Positions 8,855 through 17,578 of a stretch of DNA of 64,000 bases are shown here, one piece after another. Both the position numbers and the translations under genes were made by a program. Below the pieces are notes generated by a model that saw only the letters and a program-made list of their open reading frames with translations, made no database searches and was not told where the DNA came from. Position 1 is the stretch's first letter, and each line of letters opens with the position of its first letter. This DNA is from Novosphingobium sp. HII-3 (GTDB lineage Bacteria; Pseudomonadota; Alphaproteobacteria; Sphingomonadales; Sphingomonadaceae), in the NCBI RefSeq assembly GCF_002916655.1, contig NZ_PPSM01000066.1, forward strand, positions 79,507 through 143,506, given 5' to 3'.

Positions 8855-10378
8855 ATGGAGTCGCTCTACGAAGAGCTGCTGGCCGGGTTGCACAGCATAT
8901 GGCATCGTCGCTGGATAGCGCTCGGCATTGCCTGGGCAGTCTGTCTGGTCGGCTGGTTGGCCGTCGCGCTCATTCCGAACAGTTACGAATCGCGGGCGCG
9001 CATCTTCATCCAGCTGGATGACGCCCTGGCGGAACAGGTCGGCATCGGGGTGGCGGATAAGAAGCGCGACATCGAACGTATCCGTCAGACCCTTACCAGC
9101 GCCGTCAATCTGGAGAAGGTTGTGCGCTCCACCCGTCTGGGCGACACGATCGACAACCCCAAGGCGATGGAAGCGGCGGTGCTGAGACTGGCCAAGAACG
9201 TCAAGGTGGTGACACAGGAGGACAATCTCTTCGAGATCACCGCAACTGCTAACGATTCTTCCTTCTCCGATGCCGAGAATGCCAAGCTGGCGCAGAACGT
9301 GGCCCAGAAGCTGATTGACCTGTTCCGGGAAGAAAACCTTTCCGGAAACCGTGGCGACATGGTGGAGACGCTGGAGTTCGTGAACCAGCAGCTGCGCCAG
9401 CGCGAGCGGGAGCTTGAGGCCGCGGAAACCAAGCGGGTGGCGTTCGAGGCCCAACATCCCGAGATGGCTCTGGGCGGTGCCGCCCTGGCGCAACGTCTGG
9501 AGACGTCACGTGCGAGCCTGCGGGACATCGATGCGGATCTCTCGGCGGCGCGCAGCGCCCTTGCTGCCATCGAAGGGCAGCTTGCCGGTACGCCGCGCAC
9601 GATCTCGGGGGGCGCTGCGGACGGCGGCGCTCAGTCCGCGTTCGCACGCGCGCAGGCCGATCTTTCGGCCATGCGGGCCAGGGGCCTTACCGAAAACCAT
9701 CCCGATGTGATCGCGGCGCGTAATCAGGCGGCAGCCTTGCGCGCTGCGGCTGCTCAGGAGGCGGCGAGCGGCGGGGGAACACCCAACCCGGCTTACACCT
9801 CGCTCCAGTCGATCCGGGCTGAACGCCAGGCTTCCGTGCAGGCCCTGCAATCCCGCAAGGCAGCCGCGCAGTCCGATATCGCATCGCTCACCGCGTCCGC
9901 GATCTCCGACCCCGAACTGGCGACGGAGGCGCAGCGCATCAACCGCGACTACGATGTTCTTCGCCAGCAATACGACAAGCTTCTGCAGGATCGCGAGGAA
10001 TTGCGCCTGCGCGGCGAAGTGAAGACGGAGCGTGAAGCGGTGAAGTTCCAGGTGGTAGACCCTCCGACGACTCCGCGCACACCCGTCGCCCCCAACCGTC
10101 CTTTGCTGCTGCTGGGCGTGCTGATGGCCGGTGTTGCGGGTGGCTGCGCGGGAGCCTTCGTCCTCAGCCGCGTCCGTTCTGTCTTCGCGACAACCTCAGG
10201 CCTGGAGAAAGCCACCGGGTTGCCGGTCCTGGGAGCCATTTCGCATAACCTGACGGACGCGGCCCGCGCCTTGCAGGCCAAGCGTCTGAAGTACTTCTTC
10301 GCAGGCACGGCTGCGCTTGGCGGCTTCTTCGTGGTGCTGTTGGCCGCCGAGTTCATCCAGCGCGGCATGGTGGCGTGA
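8855..10378 (+). CDS. XrtA-system polysaccharide chain-length determinant (Wzz-like)
   Basis: This 507-residue inner-membrane polysaccharide co-polymerase controls polymer length with the partner tyrosine kinase. A first membrane helix lies at about 18-40, followed by the Wzz domain (PNSYESRARIFIQLDD), a long periplasmic coiled-coil rich in Arg, Glu and Ala (about 170-390), the Pro-rich PPTTPRTPVAPNRP motif and a second membrane helix at about 410-433. A third hydrophobic helix (about 480-502) ends the protein, as in the XrtA-locus subfamily. The kinase domain is not fused; it is the next gene. Confidence 0.92.
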   Translation: MESLYEELLAGLHSIWHRRWIALGIAWAVCLVGWLAVALIPNSYESRARIFIQLDDALAEQVGIGVADKKRDIERIRQTLTSAVNLEKVVRSTRLGDTIDNPKAMEAAVLRLAKNVKVVTQEDNLFEITATANDSSFSDAENAKLAQNVAQKLIDLFREENLSGNRGDMVETLEFVNQQLRQRERELEAAETKRVAFEAQHPEMALGGAALAQRLETSRASLRDIDADLSAARSALAAIEGQLAGTPRTISGGAADGGAQSAFARAQADLSAMRARGLTENHPDVIAARNQAAALRAAAAQEAASGGGTPNPAYTSLQSIRAERQASVQALQSRKAAAQSDIASLTASAISDPELATEAQRINRDYDVLRQQYDKLLQDREELRLRGEVKTEREAVKFQVVDPPTTPRTPVAPNRPLLLLGVLMAGVAGGCAGAFVLSRVRSVFATTSGLEKATGLPVLGAISHNLTDAARALQAKRLKYFFAGTAALGGFFVVLLAAEFIQRGMVA

Positions 10379-10388
10379 GGAGGCAGGC

Positions 10389-11408
10389 ATGACCGATCAT
10401 CACCGCAGACCGCAGGCTGAGCACGAGGATGCAGAGGACGGGAAGTCGCTCCTGGAGCGGGCGGACGGCCGCTTTGACTTCAACAGCCTCATGGGGCGGC
10501 CAATCCCCGCAGCCGAAACATCAGCTTCGGCAGCCTCCCGGCGGGAAGGCCAGCGCGTGGCAGCGGGGGCGAGGCAGCCGGTGTCCGACGCGGCACAGGC
10601 GCGAAGTGCGGCCGGAACAACCCCGCCGTCAGTGCCGCGCCAGGAGGAGGAGGGGGCAGTGGCCACCTTCACCGGTGAGGTCCACGCCGTCGACAGGGAG
10701 CACCTGCGCGAGCAAGGCCTGATCGTGCCGGAAGGCGCCGTCACCACGCTTCTGGAGGAGTTCCGGATCGTCAAGCGCCAACTCCTCGTGCAGGCGGCCG
10801 ACCTACGGCGTCAGAACGCCGGGCCTATGGCGCAGCGCGTGCTCATTTCCTCGCCTCATCCCGGTGAAGGCAAGACCTATTGCGCGCTCAACCTGGCGCT
10901 CTCGATCGCGGCGGAAAAGGAAAGCGAAGTCCTTCTCGTCGATGCGGATTTCGCCAAGCCGTCGATCCTGTCCGCTCTCGGGCTGCCGGGCGGACCGGGG
11001 CTCATGGACGCGCTGATCGACAGCACGATCGACGTCGCCGACTGCGTCCTTCGCACAGACATTCCGGGACTGCACGTGTTGCCTGCTGGTGAAGCCACCA
11101 GCACGGACAGCGAGTATCTGTCGAGTTCGCGCACGTCGCGCGTGCTGGACAGGCTGACGCAGGGTGCGCCGCACCGTATCGTGATTTTCGATTCGCCGCC
11201 TGCACTCGCGGCATCGCCGGCCGCGGAGCTGGCGAAATACGTCGGGCAGGTGCTCGTGATCGTACGGGCGGACAGGACGGGACGCGGCGCCCTCGATGAT
11301 GCGATCACGCTGCTGAATGCATGCCCCAACGTCCAGCTGCTGCTCAACGCGGCGCAGTTCAGCCCCAGCGGCCGGCGTTTCGGTTCCTACTACGGATATA
11401 AGGGATGA
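10389..11408 (+). CDS. XrtA-associated tyrosine autokinase
   Basis: This 339-residue BY-kinase phosphorylates itself and works with the chain-length protein. It has Walker A GEGKT at 159-163, Walker A' VLLVDADFAKPS and Walker B IVIFDSPPAL. The C-terminus RRFGSYYGYKG supplies a short Tyr cluster for autophosphorylation. The N-terminal about 115 residues are low-complexity and charged. The frame opens at 10317, but ATG 10389 has a GAGGAGGCAGG ribosome site and avoids overlap. It overlaps the next gene by 4 bases. Confidence 0.92.
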   Translation: MTDHHRRPQAEHEDAEDGKSLLERADGRFDFNSLMGRPIPAAETSASAASRREGQRVAAGARQPVSDAAQARSAAGTTPPSVPRQEEEGAVATFTGEVHAVDREHLREQGLIVPEGAVTTLLEEFRIVKRQLLVQAADLRRQNAGPMAQRVLISSPHPGEGKTYCALNLALSIAAEKESEVLLVDADFAKPSILSALGLPGGPGLMDALIDSTIDVADCVLRTDIPGLHVLPAGEATSTDSEYLSSSRTSRVLDRLTQGAPHRIVIFDSPPALAASPAAELAKYVGQVLVIVRADRTGRGALDDAITLLNACPNVQLLLNAAQFSPSGRRFGSYYGYKG

Positions 11409-13132
11409 GGCGCGTCAGGGAGGCTTCCACCAGCTTTGCCGTGCTGACGACACTTGCGCTCCTGCTCGTCCCTGCGGCCGGCCATGCGCAGGCCGGCGGC
11501 CAAAGCGGCATGGGCGCGAGCGCGAGTTCCGCCTCCGCCTCGTCGGACGGGACCTCTCGTCGCAGCGAGCGGGGGAATCGCCGTGGGAAGGGTACGAAGC
11601 GGCTCGAAGTGGCGCCCTATATCGAGATCGACCAGATCGTGACGGCGGAGCTGTCTCCGGGCGATGATCTGCTGACTTACACGCAGATCGCCGCGGGCGT
11701 GGATGCGTCGGTTCAGGGGCGCAACAATGGTGCGTCCGCATCGATCCGCTACCAGCGCCAGTTCGGCTGGGGGCGGAAAGCGGGCGACGGCGATGCGGTG
11801 AGCGGCGTCGCCCGCGGCTATGCCACCGTCACGCGCGGTCTCACGTTGGAGGCTGGAGCGCTGGCGTCGCAGGTCGACGTCGAGAATGGCGGATCGGCCC
11901 TGGTCGCAGGTCCGCTTTCGGGTGATGGCACGTCGACCATCTATTCTGTCTACGCCGGCCCATCGCTCGCGACGCGCGCGGGAGATCTCGACGTGTCTGC
12001 AAACTATCGCGCCGGCTTCACCAGGGTCGAACAGTCGGATGGCGCGCGCGATGCACAGACAGCCGCTGCGGCAGACGTGTTCGACAAGAGCGTGACGCAA
12101 TCGGCGGACGCTCAGGCAGGCTTCGCTCCCGGCACGGTCCTGCCCGTGGGTCTGGGCGTGGCGGGAAGCTTCAACCGCGAAGACATCTCGAATCTGGATC
12201 AGCGCACGCAGGACATGCAGGTGCGTGCCATGGTGACGGTGCCTGTCAGCCGAACGGTCCGCCTTGTGGGCAGCGTCGGCTATGAGGATGTGGAGATTTC
12301 CAGTCGCGACGTCCTGCTGGATGAGAACGGCCTCCCTGTCATCGGCTCCGACGGCCGCTACGTCACGGACAAGTCCGCGCCGCGCGAACTCGCCTACGAC
12401 GTCAGCGGGCTGACCTGGGACGTGGCCGTCATGTGGCGACCAAGTCGCCGGACCTCGCTTTCGGCACATTTCGGGCGGCGTTATGGCTCCACCAGCTTCG
12501 GCGGTACGCTGGCCTACGCGCCAAGCGATCGGCACCAGTTCAACGTGACGGTCTACGACAACATATCCGGCTTCGGCGGCCAGCTGGGGCGGGCTTTGGA
12601 GCAGCTGCCGGACGACTTCGAGGTCGTCCGCGATCCGATTACCGGGGAATTGCGCGGCTGCGTTGCCTCTCTTGAAGGCGGGAACTGCCTTACCGGTGTC
12701 CTTGGCACCGTCCGTTCGTCCACTTTCCGCGCACGGGGCGTCTCCGCCAGCTACTCGCTTGAGTTCGGTCGGCTTTCGGCGGGTCTTGGAGCGGGATACG
12801 ACCGGCGCAGATACATCGCCGCAGAGGGCACCATCCTTGCCGCGGCGAACGGGGTGATCGACGAGAACTGGTGGCTTGCGGCCTACATGGGCGGTAGCCT
12901 CGGACCGGATGCAGGCTGGTCAGCGAACCTCTACGCCAACTGGATCAGCAGCAACGATCCCTTCACGGGCGATCTGGCCGGGTATGGGGCCTCGGCCGGT
13001 TACTACAAGTTGTTGGCGCCGCGCCTGCGTGGCACGGTCGCCCTCGGCCTCGACGGGGTAAGCTATGGCGCGCCCTCCATCGACGATCTGTGGACCGCTT
13101 CGGCGCTCGCAGGTCTGCGCTACACGTTCTGA
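11405..13132 (+). CDS. XrtA-associated outer-membrane beta-barrel protein
   Basis: This 575-residue protein has a signal peptide (cleavage near AGHAQA, about residue 29), then a low-complexity Ser/Ala segment and many amphipathic strands. It ends in a C-terminal Phe (GLRYTF), the usual outer-membrane barrel signature. It corresponds to the PEP-CTERM system-associated outer membrane protein family (TIGR03016 type). By position it is probably the outer-membrane partner of polymer export or attachment. No catalytic motif is visible. Start ATG 11405 overlaps the kinase stop by 4 bases. Confidence 0.85.
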   Translation: MRRVREASTSFAVLTTLALLLVPAAGHAQAGGQSGMGASASSASASSDGTSRRSERGNRRGKGTKRLEVAPYIEIDQIVTAELSPGDDLLTYTQIAAGVDASVQGRNNGASASIRYQRQFGWGRKAGDGDAVSGVARGYATVTRGLTLEAGALASQVDVENGGSALVAGPLSGDGTSTIYSVYAGPSLATRAGDLDVSANYRAGFTRVEQSDGARDAQTAAAADVFDKSVTQSADAQAGFAPGTVLPVGLGVAGSFNREDISNLDQRTQDMQVRAMVTVPVSRTVRLVGSVGYEDVEISSRDVLLDENGLPVIGSDGRYVTDKSAPRELAYDVSGLTWDVAVMWRPSRRTSLSAHFGRRYGSTSFGGTLAYAPSDRHQFNVTVYDNISGFGGQLGRALEQLPDDFEVVRDPITGELRGCVASLEGGNCLTGVLGTVRSSTFRARGVSASYSLEFGRLSAGLGAGYDRRRYIAAEGTILAAANGVIDENWWLAAYMGGSLGPDAGWSANLYANWISSNDPFTGDLAGYGASAGYYKLLAPRLRGTVALGLDGVSYGAPSIDDLWTASALAGLRYTF

Positions 13133-13144
13133 GAGGACAACCTG

Positions 13145-14365
13145 ATGTTCGATGATTTCTACGGGCTCGACGGAAGGCCTTTCCAGCTCACCCCCGACCC
13201 GGCCTTCTACTTCGAAAGCAGCACGCATCGAAAGGCGCTGTCGTATCTTGGCTACGGCCTGGCGCAGGGAGAGGGCTTCGTGGTCATCACCGGCGAGGTC
13301 GGGGCCGGCAAGTCCACTCTTGTCGCGCACCTGATGGCGACGATCGACCCCAGCCGCATGACGGCTGCCAACGTCGTGACGAGCGCCCTGGACGGCGAAG
13401 AGATCGTCCACGTCGTGGCGCAGTCGTTCGGTCTGCCCGTCGCGGGGCATGACAAGGCGTCCGCCCTCGGAACACTGGAAGCCTTCTTCCATGACGAGGC
13501 ACGAGCGGGCCGCCGGTGCCTGCTCATCGTCGACGAAGCGCAGAACCTGTCGATCGGCGCGCTGGAGGAGCTGCGCATGCTCTCCAACTTCCAGCTCGGC
13601 TCGCATCCCTTGCTGCAGACTCTCCTGCTGGGTCAGCCGGAATTTCGCCAGACGCTGCTGGAGAGCAATCAGCTCGAGCAGTTGCGCCAGCGCGTGATCG
13701 CGACGCATCATCTGGGCCCGATGGAAGTTCGGGAGGTGCAGCCCTACATCGAGCATCGGCTCTCCCGGGTCGGCTGGCATGGAAATCCGGGCTTCGAACC
13801 CGATCTGTTCCCCGCCATCCACGAGGCGACCGGAGGCATTCCCCGTCGGATCAACCAGCTGGTGAACCGCTTGCTTCTTCTGGGAGCGGTCGATCAGCAG
13901 GAACGCATCGATGTCGCCATGCTCAAGCAGGTCCTTGACGAGATGGCTGAAGACGGCGCCCTGTCCGTGGTGACTGCGGCTTCACAGGACAACGAGCAGC
14001 ACGCGCTAGGCGGGCCGCACATCCCTGTCGGTGTGGCGCAGGGGCCTGCTTTCTCGGAACCCGGGCTTGATGCTACGCACGTACGCAGGATCCTCGCGGC
14101 GGAGCTCGCCGACCGCGATTCACAGATTGCGGACCTGCGCGACGCGCTGACCGAGCTTTCCGCAACGACGCAGGAGCAGGGCGGCGCGGCTTCGCAGGAT
14201 CTTGTGGAACGTGTTGCGGCTTTGGAAAGCCGGTTGGCCGAAGCCGATGCCCGGACGGAAAGCCTTACTGCGCGGCTGGCGGAAACGGATCGCACGCTTC
14301 GTCATACCCTCACCATGCTGATCGAATGGATCGAGAGCGGCGACAGAGAGCGCAAGGTAGCCTGA
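13145..14365 (+). CDS. XrtA-associated ATPase (ExeA/GspA-like AAA)
   Basis: This 406-residue AAA ATPase matches the PEP-CTERM system ATPase family. It begins with FYGLDGRPFQLTPDP, has Walker A GEVGAGKS at 50-57, Walker B CLLIVDEAQNLS, and a sensor region around GGIPRRINQLVNRLLLLG. The C-terminal about 100 residues are a coiled-coil of Ala, Glu, Arg and Leu heptads. No membrane helix is obvious. Related ExeA/GspA ATPases act with peptidoglycan-binding partners, so a role in placing the envelope machine is plausible but inferred. Confidence 0.9.
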   Translation: MFDDFYGLDGRPFQLTPDPAFYFESSTHRKALSYLGYGLAQGEGFVVITGEVGAGKSTLVAHLMATIDPSRMTAANVVTSALDGEEIVHVVAQSFGLPVAGHDKASALGTLEAFFHDEARAGRRCLLIVDEAQNLSIGALEELRMLSNFQLGSHPLLQTLLLGQPEFRQTLLESNQLEQLRQRVIATHHLGPMEVREVQPYIEHRLSRVGWHGNPGFEPDLFPAIHEATGGIPRRINQLVNRLLLLGAVDQQERIDVAMLKQVLDEMAEDGALSVVTAASQDNEQHALGGPHIPVGVAQGPAFSEPGLDATHVRRILAAELADRDSQIADLRDALTELSATTQEQGGAASQDLVERVAALESRLAEADARTESLTARLAETDRTLRHTLTMLIEWIESGDRERKVA

Positions 14366-14397
14366 CCCTGTCCCCTTCACGCGAAAGTCTACGTTCC

Positions 14398-15276
14398 ATG
14401 TCCGCGCCGATCAACGGCCTCTCTGTCGATGTGGAGGACTGGTTCCAGGTCGGCGCCTTTGAAAAGGTGATCGACCGGGACAGCTGGTCCTCGCTGCCCT
14501 GCCGCGTCGAACGCAATTGCGACGAGATCCTGCGCCTTTTCTCGGAGGCCGAGGTCAAGGCGACATTCTTCACGCTCGGCTGGATAGCGGAGCGCTATCC
14601 CGCGATGCTTCGCAGGATTTCGGATGAGGGGCATGAGATCGCCAGCCATGGCTGGGACCACGAACGCGTGTTCCGGCTGGGGCGGCAGGCTTTCGCATCC
14701 GACATCGATCGTACCCGCAAGGTGCTGGAAGATGCCTCGGGCCGGCTCGTCACCGGCTACCGCGCGCCCAGCTTCTCCATAGACGCCCGCACACCGTGGG
14801 CGTTCGAGGTGCTGGCAGAGCAGGGCTATGTCTACAGTTCCAGCGTCGCGCCGATCGCGCACGACCACTACGGCTGGCGGGCAGCCCCGCGTTTCGCATT
14901 CAGGCCGCTCGAAGACAGCGCCCTGATCGAAATCCCGGTGACGACCGCCCATGCCTTCGGGCGGCGGCTGGCGGCCGGCGGCGGCGGTTTCTTCCGCGTC
15001 CTGCCCTATGGCTTCACCCGCTGGGCTGTGAGCCAGGTGAACCGCAGCGATCGGCGCCCGGCGGTGTTCTACTTCCATCCGTGGGAGGTGGACCCGGACC
15101 AGCCCCGGGTCGAAGGGGCGTCCCTGCGATCCCGGTTCAGGCACTACACCAATCTTTCCGTCATGGCCGCGAAGCTCAGGCGCCTTGTCGATGAGTTCGC
15201 GTGGGGCCGGATGGACGAACTGGCCGCTCGGGAAGCAGCGCGCGCCGCTCCGTTGAAGCGGGCCGTGGAGGCATGA
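14398..15276 (+). CDS. XrtA-system polysaccharide deacetylase
   Basis: This 292-residue NodB-type deacetylase removes acetyl groups from the polymer. The metal and catalytic motifs are visible: LSVDVEDWFQ near the start, HEIASHGWDHERV, and TGYRAPSFSID. The C-terminal part (FYFHPWEVDPDQPR, RHYTNLS) is the DUF3473 extension specific to XrtA loci. ATG 14398 is preferred over an in-frame ATG at 14326 that overlaps the ATPase gene. It overlaps the FemAB-like gene by 4 bases. There is no signal peptide, unlike periplasmic deacetylases. Confidence 0.92.
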   Translation: MSAPINGLSVDVEDWFQVGAFEKVIDRDSWSSLPCRVERNCDEILRLFSEAEVKATFFTLGWIAERYPAMLRRISDEGHEIASHGWDHERVFRLGRQAFASDIDRTRKVLEDASGRLVTGYRAPSFSIDARTPWAFEVLAEQGYVYSSSVAPIAHDHYGWRAAPRFAFRPLEDSALIEIPVTTAHAFGRRLAAGGGGFFRVLPYGFTRWAVSQVNRSDRRPAVFYFHPWEVDPDQPRVEGASLRSRFRHYTNLSVMAAKLRRLVDEFAWGRMDELAAREAARAAPLKRAVEA

Positions 15277-16349
15277 ACCTCAATGTGGGCCATCTGCGCG
15301 ACGGCGTGCGGCTTGTCGATCTGGATGCGCCTGAGGAGGTCGCGCGGCTGGAAGACTTCGTCGCCCTGCACCCGCTGGGCACACCCTTTCACAGGCCCGC
15401 CTGGTTCCTCGCTGTTGCCCGATCGACCGGCAACCGGGCCATTGCGCTTGTCCAGGAACGCGGCGGCGAAATCGCGGCGTTTCTACCGCTCAACCTCATC
15501 CATTCGCCCGTTTTCGGACGGATCCTGGCCTCTACGGGATTTGCCGTCGGGGGAGGGTTGCTGACTACGGATGAGGCGGACCGAGAACCGGTGTTCAGGG
15601 CGGTAGAGGAACTGGCGCTCCGCTTGTCCTGCCCTGCCATAGAGTTGCGCGGGGGAGACCTGCCTCCCACCGGTTCCGGCTGGGTTCTGAAGACCCAGTC
15701 GCACTGCAACTTCGCGCGCCGTCTGGCCGGAGACGATGAAGCGCAGCTCGCCGCGATCCCGCGCAAGCAACGGGCCGAGGTGCGCCGCTCGCTCGGCATG
15801 GACCTGACCATCGAGGTCGGCAGATCGGAGCGCGACCGGGCCGCCCATTATGCGGTGTTCCGTGAAAGCTACCGCAATCTCGGCACTCCGGTGTTCTCCC
15901 GCGCCTTGTTGGACGCGGTGGTCGATGCCTTCGGTGAGGGAGCGGATATCCTCACGGTGCGTCACGCTGGTCTGCCTGTCGCCAGCGTCATCAGCCTCTA
16001 CCATAACGGCGCGGTGATGCCGTATTGGGGCGGGGGAACATGGGGTGCTCGCCGCCTGAGAGCCAACGATCGCATGTACTTCGAACTGATGTGCCATGCC
16101 CGGCGCCGCGGCTGTTCGGTCTTCGACTTCGGCCGCTCCAAGACCGGCAGCGGTGCCTATCACTTCAAGCGGAACTGGGGGTTCGAGCCCGAGCCGCTGT
16201 CCTATGCAGGCTGGACGGCGCCCGGTCACCCACCTCGTGACGCAGACCCCACCAGCAGCAAGCTCGCGTTGCAGATCAAGCTCTGGCAGCGGCTGCCTTT
16301 GCCGATCGCCAATCGGCTGGGTCCGCTCATCGCACGTGGCCTCGGCTGA
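15273..16349 (+). CDS. FemAB family XrtA/PEP-CTERM system-associated protein
   Basis: This 358-residue protein has the duplicated GNAT fold of FemAB peptidyltransferases (HPLGTPFHRPAWF, AEVRRSLGMDLTIE, YWGGGTWGARRLRANDRMYFE, VFDFGRSKTGSGAYHFK). It matches the FemAB-like family found in XrtA loci. FemAB relatives add amino acids from aminoacyl-tRNA; whether this branch does so, or uses the locus ACP, is unknown. It overlaps both neighbours, so it belongs to the main operon. Confidence 0.9.
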   Translation: MNLNVGHLRDGVRLVDLDAPEEVARLEDFVALHPLGTPFHRPAWFLAVARSTGNRAIALVQERGGEIAAFLPLNLIHSPVFGRILASTGFAVGGGLLTTDEADREPVFRAVEELALRLSCPAIELRGGDLPPTGSGWVLKTQSHCNFARRLAGDDEAQLAAIPRKQRAEVRRSLGMDLTIEVGRSERDRAAHYAVFRESYRNLGTPVFSRALLDAVVDAFGEGADILTVRHAGLPVASVISLYHNGAVMPYWGGGTWGARRLRANDRMYFELMCHARRRGCSVFDFGRSKTGSGAYHFKRNWGFEPEPLSYAGWTAPGHPPRDADPTSSKLALQIKLWQRLPLPIANRLGPLIARGLG

Positions 16350-17578
16350 TGGGCGATATTCTGTTTCTGTCGCACCGCATCCCGTTTCCGCCGGATCGCG
16401 GGGACAAGATACGCTCCCATCATGTGCTGAAGGCGCTGGCACAGCTGGGCCCGGTTCACGTCGGCACCTTCTATGACGATGCCCGTGACCAGCAGTGGGA
16501 GCGGCAGCTGGCGCAGGTGAGTGCCACCTATCGTCTCGTGCGACGCCGAAAGCCTCTTGCCATCGCAGGCCTGCAGGCAATCGGGTCCGGACGGGCGCTG
16601 AGCCTGGCAGCGTTCGACGACCGGCGGCTTCACTCTTACGTCCGGCAGGTTCTGGCGCGGCATGACGTCACGGCGATCTATGTGTTTTCCGGACAGATGG
16701 CGCAGTACGTACCCACCGACTTCGGCGGCCGGGTTGTCGCCGATCTGGTCGACGTGGATTCCGCGAAGTTCGAGGCTTATGCTGCTCGCGGCCCGCGGAG
16801 TGCGCGCGGTTGGCTGGAGCGGCGGGAAGGGCGCCTGCTGCGGCGGGAAGAGGCACGCATATGCTCCGCCTCGGCGTTGACCCTGCTCATCAGCGATGCG
16901 GAAGCCGACCTGCTGCGGTCCCGTGTTGCGCCTGTGAGTGGCGCCATCGCCACCATGGGCAATGGCATCGATGCTGTCGAGTTCGATCCGGGCGGTGTGG
17001 ACCCGGAGCCGCGGCTGCTCGAGCAGGGAAGTCCGCGCATCGTCTTCACGGGTCAGATGGACTACGCGCCCAACATCCAGGCGGCAATGCGCGCGATCGA
17101 TCGCATCCTGCCGATGGTGCGCCAGGCGTTGCCCTCCGCCACCCTGCACGTCGTCGGCCGCAACCCGCCCCAAGCGCTGACCGCTCGTTCGGGACGCGAA
17201 GGTGTGACAGTCTGGGGCCGTGTCGACGACATCCGTCCCTGGCTTGCTGGGAGCGATATCGCGCTCGTTCCGCTCGATATCGCGCGAGGCGTCCAGAACA
17301 AGGTTTTGGAGGCCATGTCGATGGCTCTCCCCGTGGTTCTTACGAAAGGTGCGGCGACAGGTATCGATGCCGTCGACGGAAGGGACTTCATCATCCGCGA
17401 TGACGATGTGTCGATAGTCAAAGCAGTGATCGACCTGGCGCAATCGCCCGACGAGGCGCGGCGGGTAGGCAACTGCGCGCGGGACTGGATCGTACGTAAC
17501 GCCAGCTGGGAGGCCGCCCTCGCCGGACTTCCTTCGCACGTCGGGACGAATGCCCGGAGACCTCTCGATGCGGCCTGA
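16349..17578 (+). CDS. XrtA-system family 4 glycosyltransferase (TIGR03087-like)
   Basis: This 409-residue GT4-type glycosyltransferase begins with FLSHRIPFPPDRGDKIRS and has the GNGIDAVEFDP and IVFTGQMDYAPN motifs of the XrtA-associated family. The C-terminal domain has VWGRVDDIRPWLAGSDIALVPL and EAMSMALPVV, where the conserved Glu binds the donor nucleotide sugar. It overlaps the FemAB gene by one base (TGATG). It is the only glycosyltransferase in the window; others needed for the repeat unit must lie elsewhere. Confidence 0.92.
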   Translation: MGDILFLSHRIPFPPDRGDKIRSHHVLKALAQLGPVHVGTFYDDARDQQWERQLAQVSATYRLVRRRKPLAIAGLQAIGSGRALSLAAFDDRRLHSYVRQVLARHDVTAIYVFSGQMAQYVPTDFGGRVVADLVDVDSAKFEAYAARGPRSARGWLERREGRLLRREEARICSASALTLLISDAEADLLRSRVAPVSGAIATMGNGIDAVEFDPGGVDPEPRLLEQGSPRIVFTGQMDYAPNIQAAMRAIDRILPMVRQALPSATLHVVGRNPPQALTARSGREGVTVWGRVDDIRPWLAGSDIALVPLDIARGVQNKVLEAMSMALPVVLTKGAATGIDAVDGRDFIIRDDDVSIVKAVIDLAQSPDEARRVGNCARDWIVRNASWEAALAGLPSHVGTNARRPLDAA